Origin: an uncultured Cocleimonas sp.
GTDB lineage: Bacteria; Pseudomonadota; Gammaproteobacteria; Thiotrichales; Thiotrichaceae
Assembly (NCBI GenBank): GCA_937974135.1
Contig: CALJIH010000127.1
Span: forward strand, 1 to 9,711
DNA length: 9,711 nt
Reading direction: 5' to 3'
Shown: positions 6,541 through 9,711 of the stretch, one piece after another
Numbering within the stretch: position 1 is the stretch's first letter
Layout: the number at the start of each line of letters is the position of its first letter
Position numbers and translations under genes: made by a program
Notes under the pieces: model-generated
What the model saw: only the letters and a program-made list of their open reading frames with translations
What the model was told of the DNA's origin: nothing
Databases searched by the model: none

Positions 6541-6619
6541 TTTCACCTCATTATCACGTTCAGTCATTCATTTTATGTTCTACAATAGCATACAAGCAAG
6601 GTAGTGAGATATTTCAACA
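6541..6619. promoter_or_regulatory. divergent promoter region between the DUF411 and ATL genes
   Basis: These 79 bp must carry the start signals for both genes. TACAAT at 6581-6586 resembles a -10 box for the plus strand, and TAAAAT on the minus strand (near 6571-6576) one for the other side. Neither has a convincing -35 box at the usual distance. The DUF411 ribosome site (GAGGTG on the minus strand, 6544-6549) is the clearest element. I see no operator-like palindrome. Confidence 0.4.
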
Positions 6620-6967
6620 ATGAGCGATAAGGGGAAAAAGTTTAATGAATCGGTATGGGAAGTTGTCGCTGATATTTCACCCGGAAGAGTACTAAGTTAC
6701 GGTGATGTAGCGCGTATCGCTGGTTTCCCAAGACGTGCAAGAATGATTGCAGGTGCAATGCGAAGATCGCCAGAAGATTTACCTTGGCATCGAGTGGTAA
6801 GGTCTAATCTAACTATAGCGTTTGAACCAGGTAGTGAACCTTATTTAACCCAAGAAAAACTTTTAGTCAGTGAAGGTGTCAAAATCGTAAATGGTAAAAT
6901 TATTCCTGTTGCTTCAGATAAAGGCAGAGAGCTGGATGATGTTTTATGGGGTCCTGGCGATAGTTAA
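6620..6967 (+). CDS. alkyltransferase-like protein (ATL), DNA lesion-binding MGMT homologue
   Basis: The 115-residue protein matches the DNA-binding domain of O6-alkylguanine-DNA alkyltransferases, but the reactive cysteine of PCHRV is replaced by tryptophan: PWHRVV at residues 55-60 (W56). This is the signature of ATL proteins such as E. coli YbaZ. They bind O6-alkylguanine without repairing it and hand the site to nucleotide excision repair. Other conserved parts are GRVLSYGDVARIAGFPRRARMIAGAMRRSP (22-51), holding the helix-turn-helix and the arginine finger (R41 by position), and the C-terminal EKLLVSEGVKIVNGKI wing. The N-terminal domain of full MGMT is absent, as usual for ATLs. The ribosome site is weak (GAG 12 nt before the ATG). 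Divergent from the DUF411 gene. Function is by homology. Confidence 0.93.
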   Translation: MSDKGKKFNESVWEVVADISPGRVLSYGDVARIAGFPRRARMIAGAMRRSPEDLPWHRVVRSNLTIAFEPGSEPYLTQEKLLVSEGVKIVNGKIIPVASDKGRELDDVLWGPGDS

Positions 6968-6999
6968 ATCAAAACCGCCCAGCTTTGCATAAATTCTAT

Positions 7000-7026
7000 T
7001 TACCTTTTTAAAGAACAAAAAGGTAA
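7000..7026. repeat. perfect 10-bp hairpin downstream of the ATL gene
   Basis: TTACCTTTTT (7000-7009) and AAAAAGGTAA (7017-7026) are exact complements around a 7-nt loop, AAAGAAC. It lies 33 nt past the ATL stop codon and could slow or end transcription, but no T-run follows on the plus strand, so it is a weak terminator candidate. It stands just left of the long repeat element at 7035-7125 and may belong to it. Confidence 0.6.
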
Positions 7027-7034
7027 TATCATTC

Positions 7035-7125
7035 AGCCGAGCCTTGGCGAGACAATGTAGGAGAGTAGCAACGACTACCCGAAGGGAAGGTTTGTAAAAC
7101 CGCATAAAAGTAGGGGGGTGTCTTT
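7035..7125 (+). repeat. intergenic long-form repeat element (copy 2 of the 87-nt nnr element)
   Basis: Runs from AGCCGAG at 7035 to the end of the 17-mer tail. It aligns by eye with the in-gene element at 714-800 through the blocks AGCCGAG, GAGACAA, AGGA, CAACGAC, ACCCGAAGGG, AAAACCG and GTAGGGGGGTGTCT. Both contain a small CCCG-A-GGG hairpin in the middle. This copy has a few small insertions and deletions and is 91 nt long, so it is not a multiple of three, unlike the coding copy. It fills most of the gap between the ATL gene and the Kazal-like lipoprotein gene. Confidence 0.72.
7106..7122 (+). repeat. dispersed 17-mer, copy 4 (intergenic variant)
   Basis: AAAAGTAGGGGGGTGTC: one G-to-A change relative to the majority form, leaving six G. 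It is preceded by CGCAT and followed by TTTTAG. The change makes its start GTAG rather than GTGG; both tetranucleotides are known heads of REP elements in other bacteria. Confidence 0.88.
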
Positions 7126-7128
7126 TAG

Positions 7129-7134
7129 TATAAT
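7129..7134 (+). promoter_or_regulatory. possible -10 box for the Kazal-like lipoprotein gene
   Basis: A perfect TATAAT lies 7 nt after the tail of repeat copy 4. No -35 hexamer is found 16-18 nt upstream, because that position is the repeat itself (AAAAGT). A start about 7 nt downstream would also clip the ribosome site at 7137-7143. It is therefore a suggestive hexamer, not an established promoter. Confidence 0.3.
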
Positions 7135-7150
7135 TTAGGGTGAAGTGATT

Positions 7151-7474
7151 ATGGTTAAATTAATATCTATGTTTGTATTAATCGTGCTTGGTGCGAGTGT
7201 GTTGATTTCTTGTCAGTCACCTAATCAGTCGGGTAGTGATTCCATACCAAGCACTCCTGCTGATGTGGTTAAGCCAGTAGAGGTTACTCAGTGCAAAGAG
7301 CCGAGATCACCCATTTGCACAAAAGAGTATCGACCAGTCTGTGCTACCAGAGATACAGGTGTGCGTTGTGTCACTACTCCTTGTCCTTCAACCGAATTAG
7401 TCACTAAAGGAAATGCATGTACGGCGTGTGCCGATGAAAAGGTGAGTAGTTATGTGCCTGGAAAATGTAGCTAA
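7151..7474 (+). CDS. small lipoprotein with a Kazal-like cysteine-rich domain
   Basis: A 107-residue protein with a lipoprotein signal: KLISMFVLIVLGASVLISC, lipobox L18-I19-S20-C21, so it is probably lipid-anchored in the envelope. A Ser/Pro-rich linker follows (22-45). The last 60 residues resemble a Kazal-type serine-protease inhibitor domain: CTKEYRPVCATRD, then GNACTACADEKVSSYVPGKC, with eight cysteines after the lipid-anchor cysteine. The stretch TGVRCVTTPCPST between the two halves is longer than in a plain Kazal module. I chose the ATG at 7151 because AGGGTGA (7137-7143) lies 7 nt before it; a GTG at 7145 would be too close. Inhibitor activity is not shown by sequence. A link to the protease at 3618-4898 would be speculation. 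The gene converges on znuB with only 9 nt between stop codons. Confidence 0.78.
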   Translation: MVKLISMFVLIVLGASVLISCQSPNQSGSDSIPSTPADVVKPVEVTQCKEPRSPICTKEYRPVCATRDTGVRCVTTPCPSTELVTKGNACTACADEKVSSYVPGKCS

Positions 7475-7483
7475 GAATCTAAT

Positions 7484-8266
7484 TCAGGTCTTTCTAACCG
7501 CCTGAGTCATTAAGAATAATATTGTGGCAAATACCACAATCGACGGTCCAGCGGGTGTATCGGCATAAAAGGATGCAACTAATCCTGATATTACTGCCAA
7601 CATGCCCATAGCAATTGAAAAGAGCGCCATCTGTTCCGGTGTTTTCGAAAATTGCCTAGCAGCGGCAGCTGGGATAATCAGCAATGCTGTGATCAGTAAA
7701 GCACCAACTATCTTCATCGCAATCGCCACTAACAAAGCAATTAAAAGAGTGTAGATCGCACTAATCAATGAAACATTCACCCCTTCCACTAGGGCAAGTT
7801 CTTCATGAACAGTTAAAGAAAGTAAAGATTTCCAAATTGCCAATAATACGAGTATGACTACGCCCACACCGATAGCTATATAAGTAATATCGTACCAACT
7901 TACGGCAAGAATATCACCAAAAAGCCATGCTTCGATATTCACGCGTACACCTTCAACAAAGCTAATTAAAACTAAGCCTAAAGATAATGCACTGTGAGAA
8001 ATAATGCCTAACATAGTATCGCTAGCGAGTTTCTTCTGTCGTTGCGAATAGATCAATAAGCCAGCGACAAGAATGGTGGAAAATAAAATGCCAAATTTGA
8101 TATTGATAGATAAAAGCAAGCCCAATGCGACACCCAAAATCGCAGAGTGCGAGAGCGTGTCTCCAAAATAAGCCATACGACGCCAGAGTATAAATACGCC
8201 TAAAGGACCAGCTATTAATGCGACTAATAATCCCGCGATTAATGCACGGATAAGAAAATCATCCAT
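7484..8266 (-). CDS. znuB: zinc ABC transporter, membrane permease ZnuB
   Basis: Inner-membrane channel subunit of the high-affinity zinc importer ZnuABC, passing zinc delivered by ZnuA into the cytoplasm. The 260 residues are typical of the ABC-3 permease family. The chain is almost wholly hydrophobic, with about eight spans, and carries the family stretches GPLGVFILWRRMAYFGDTLSHSAILGVALG (20-49), WLFGDILAVSW, VHEELALVEGVNV and IVGALLITALLIIPAAAARQ. The ATG at 8266 overlaps the end of znuC by 8 nt, so the two are translationally coupled. A GAGG about 12 nt upstream lies inside znuC. The znuC-znuB order with znuA divergent is the enteric arrangement. The alternative zinc/manganese assignment within the same family is less likely given the ZnuC and ZnuA neighbours. 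Confidence 0.94.
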   Translation of the reverse strand: MDDFLIRALIAGLLVALIAGPLGVFILWRRMAYFGDTLSHSAILGVALGLLLSINIKFGILFSTILVAGLLIYSQRQKKLASDTMLGIISHSALSLGLVLISFVEGVRVNIEAWLFGDILAVSWYDITYIAIGVGVVILVLLAIWKSLLSLTVHEELALVEGVNVSLISAIYTLLIALLVAIAMKIVGALLITALLIIPAAAARQFSKTPEQMALFSIAMGMLAVISGLVASFYADTPAGPSIVVFATILFLMTQAVRKT

Positions 8267-9110
8267 GTTCGTGCTTTACCTCTTTTGCTAAAGACTGGTC
8301 AATTTTATTCGTATCGGAATGATCAGAATGTGAGTGCTCAGGATGGTGGCATTGTCCTGTTACCACGTCACCGTGTAAGTCGTGACAATGATTATGATTG
8401 TGGGTGTAAACCGCTAAACCCTCAGCGGGCAGGTTGCCAAATAAACGATGATATTCAGGGTGCTGGCTGACATCTTCAGCATGTCCGCTGCAACAAATAT
8501 GCTGGTTCAAACAGAGTACTTGATCGGTTCTTTGCATCACCAAATGTAGATCATGCGAGACCAATAACACACTGAACCCATATTTATCTTTAAGATTTGC
8601 TATTTTTTCATACAGTTCCCCCTGCCCAATTACGTCTACGCCCTGAGCAGGCTCATCAAGAATCAATAACTCTGGTTTATGCTGTAAAGCTCTTGCAAGC
8701 AACACTCTTTGAAATTCGCCTCCTGATAAGTCTTGTATAGCTTGTTTGGCCAAGGATGCCACACCTGTTTCTTCTAGGGCTTCTAGCGCATTCGCTTTAC
8801 GCTTGCCCGAGAGTGCGACGAAACGTTCTACCGTAATCGGCATAATGGTATTGATGCTAATTTTTTGAGGTACATAACCTATGCGCAATTTAGGTTTCCT
8901 GAATACTTTTCCTGTATTCGGTTTTTCAAAGCCTAATAGGACTTGAATTAAAGAAGATTTACCCGCTCCGTTTGGCCCAATGACCGTTAAGATTTTTCCT
9001 GCTTGCAATTCGAGGCTAACATCATGCAGAATCGTCTTCCCTTGTAAGCTCAGGTGAATCTGATCTAATGAGGCAATAATTTCAGTATCTTTGTTTATGG
9101 GATCGGACAT
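8259..9110 (-). CDS. znuC: zinc ABC transporter, ATP-binding subunit ZnuC with a His-rich tail
   Basis: Cytoplasmic ATPase that drives ZnuB. From the ATG at 9110 it is 283 residues. It shows Walker A GPNGAGKS (45-52), the Q-loop PQK (Q82), the signature LSGGE (128-132), Walker B LLILDEP (148-154) and the H-loop SHD (H186). VLCLNQHICCSGHAEDVSQHPEY (198-220) and the following HNHNHCHDLHG (237-247) closely match E. coli ZnuC. The tail continues past the point where the roughly 250-residue E. coli protein ends, with another histidine cluster (HHPEHSHSDH, 255-264) and KHEHG. The start is uncertain. An in-frame ATG at 9137 (MKKKSTIAR...) is possible, and longer starts reach into znuA and are not credible. 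Neither start has a strong ribosome site. The chosen start overlaps the divergent znuA start by 2 nt. Confidence 0.93.
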   Translation of the reverse strand: MSDPINKDTEIIASLDQIHLSLQGKTILHDVSLELQAGKILTVIGPNGAGKSSLIQVLLGFEKPNTGKVFRKPKLRIGYVPQKISINTIMPITVERFVALSGKRKANALEALEETGVASLAKQAIQDLSGGEFQRVLLARALQHKPELLILDEPAQGVDVIGQGELYEKIANLKDKYGFSVLLVSHDLHLVMQRTDQVLCLNQHICCSGHAEDVSQHPEYHRLFGNLPAEGLAVYTHNHNHCHDLHGDVVTGQCHHPEHSHSDHSDTNKIDQSLAKEVKHEHG

Positions 9111-9711
9111 GCGCGCTATTGTACTCTTTTTTTTCATTTCTGGAATGCTAACCGCGTGCAGTGATAATGACAAAGTCGCTAAAAGTGGGGGGGTGTCTCC
9201 AGAAAGATTACAAATTGTCTCCAGTATAAAGCCCATCCAAGCAATCGTTTTGGCTATTGCTGGTGAGCAGGCTGATGTTGCCCAACTCATCCCAGATTAT
9301 GCTTCTCCTCATGACTACAGTTTTAAACCCTCTGATATCCGAAAAGTAGAAAATGCTGATATTGTTTTTCGCATTGATGAACACATGGAAACCCAATTAA
9401 ACGGGGTGTTCGATAATCTTAAATCTGATAAAACGACGATCATATCTTTAGCTCATACGGATGGATTACGTTTACTTGAAACGAATCAAAACCATCAAAA
9501 AAGTAAACATCACGATCACAATCAAGAACATAGTCATGAAAATGAAAAAGGTCATAGCCATGCTGATCACAGTGACCATAATAAGGTAGATTTCCATATA
9601 TGGACATCACCCAAAAATACGGTGTTAATGGCAAAGCAAGTAGCTAGTAGTTTAAGTAAACTTGATGCTAAGAATGCGGAACAATATCAACAAAATCTTG
9701 AAGAATTTTTT
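9109..9711 (+). CDS. znuA: zinc-binding lipoprotein ZnuA, 3' end beyond the window
   Basis: Periplasmic zinc receptor that delivers zinc to ZnuB. I translated 201 codons, open at the right edge. Residues 1-17, MRAIVLFFFISGMLTAC, form a lipoprotein signal (lipobox L14-T15-A16-C17), so this ZnuA is probably lipid-anchored; E. coli ZnuA is soluble. Family marks are VSSIKPIQAIVLAIAG (37-52), DYASPHDYSFKPSDIRKVENADIVFRID (63-90; H68 a likely zinc ligand), a histidine-rich loop (129-157, e.g. KHHDHNQEHSHE) and DFHIWTSPKN (161-170; H163 a likely ligand). A copy of the 17-mer encodes KSGGVS (25-30) in the linker after the lipid cysteine. The ATG at 9109 has GGGA 6-7 nt before it; an in-frame ATG at 9097 would add MGSD. 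The first codons overlap the start of divergent znuC, and no recognisable Zur box is present. Confidence 0.93.
   Translation, partial: MRAIVLFFFISGMLTACSDNDKVAKSGGVSPERLQIVSSIKPIQAIVLAIAGEQADVAQLIPDYASPHDYSFKPSDIRKVENADIVFRIDEHMETQLNGVFDNLKSDKTTIISLAHTDGLRLLETNQNHQKSKHHDHNQEHSHENEKGHSHADHSDHNKVDFHIWTSPKNTVLMAKQVASSLSKLDAKNAEQYQQNLEEFF
9181..9197 (+). repeat. dispersed 17-mer, copy 5 (in znuA)
   Basis: Exact majority form AAAAGTGGGGGGGTGTC, preceded by CGCT and followed by TCC. It encodes KSGGVS just after the lipidation site of ZnuA, where a flexible tether is expected. It is on the sense strand and in the same reading frame as the two nnr copies. Confidence 0.9.

Noticed and set aside
6541..6567. 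Upstream start for the DUF411 gene, adding nine residues
   Set aside because: No ribosome site precedes it and the added residues are charged (TERDNEVK), while the ATG at 6540 has GAGG at good spacing directly before a normal signal peptide.
9040..9240. Zur operator
   Set aside because: I looked for a palindrome like GAAATGTTATA-N-TATAACATTTC and found nothing close.
9111..9290. Extension of znuC by 60 codons to an ATG at 9290
   Set aside because: The added region is antisense to the znuA signal peptide and conserved N-terminus, and does not resemble any ZnuC N-terminus. The family alignment supports a start at 9110, or at most 9137.
9208..9634. Two minus-strand reading frames of 62 and 64 codons
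   Set aside because: Both are antisense to znuA, whose coding frame is continuous and strongly conserved through this stretch.
1..9711. CRISPR array, tRNA or rRNA gene
   Set aside because: The repeats found are scattered rather than evenly spaced with unique spacers, and no cloverleaf or rRNA-like stretch was seen on either strand.

Overview
The window is AT-rich, coding-dense chromosomal DNA from a Gram-negative bacterium, most likely a gammaproteobacterium. Three things point there. The left third has the conserved order queG <divergent> nnr-tsaE. Lipoprotein and Sec signal peptides are present. A ZnuA / ZnuCB zinc importer is laid out divergently as in enteric bacteria. I cannot name the genus.

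Layout. 1-419 (-) is tsaE, cut by the left edge. 435-2036 (-) is the bifunctional NAD(P)HX repair enzyme nnr. 2040-2316 is a 277-bp MITE-like element with 31-bp terminal inverted repeats, flanked by TTA, that fills almost the whole space between nnr and queG. 2336-3421 (+) is queG. 3618-5872 (+) is a two-gene operon: a secreted trypsin-like protease with an unrecognised C-terminal domain, and an FHA protein with about five membrane segments. 5873-6060 holds short repeats and a terminator-like hairpin. 6061-6540 (-) is an exported DUF411 cysteine/methionine protein, divergent from an alkyltransferase-like DNA-lesion protein (6620-6967, +). 7151-7474 (+) is a Kazal-like lipoprotein. 7484-9110 (-) is znuC-znuB, and 9109 to the right edge (+) is znuA, missing from a plain ORF listing because it has no stop inside the window.

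The most unusual signal is a dispersed 17-mer, AAAAGTGGGGGGGTGTC, in five near-identical copies in 9.7 kb. Three copies lie inside genes (two in nnr, one in znuA). All three are on the sense strand and in the same frame, encoding SGGVS. One intergenic copy forms the 3' arm of a terminator-like hairpin. Two copies are the tail of a longer, roughly 90-bp element: one sits between genes, and the other is an 87-nt (29-codon) in-frame segment inside the NnrD domain. This resembles Rickettsia palindromic elements in its in-frame placement, REP elements in its GTGG/GTAG start, and DNA uptake signals in its spacing and terminator use. I cannot tell from one window which of these it is.

The genes cover housekeeping repair (t6A and queuosine tRNA modification, nicotinamide-nucleotide repair, alkylation-damage recognition) and envelope functions (zinc uptake, a periplasmic protease with an FHA membrane partner, a metal-binding-type DUF411 protein, a possible protease-inhibitor lipoprotein). 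The protease-FHA pair is the best candidate for an undescribed functional module.
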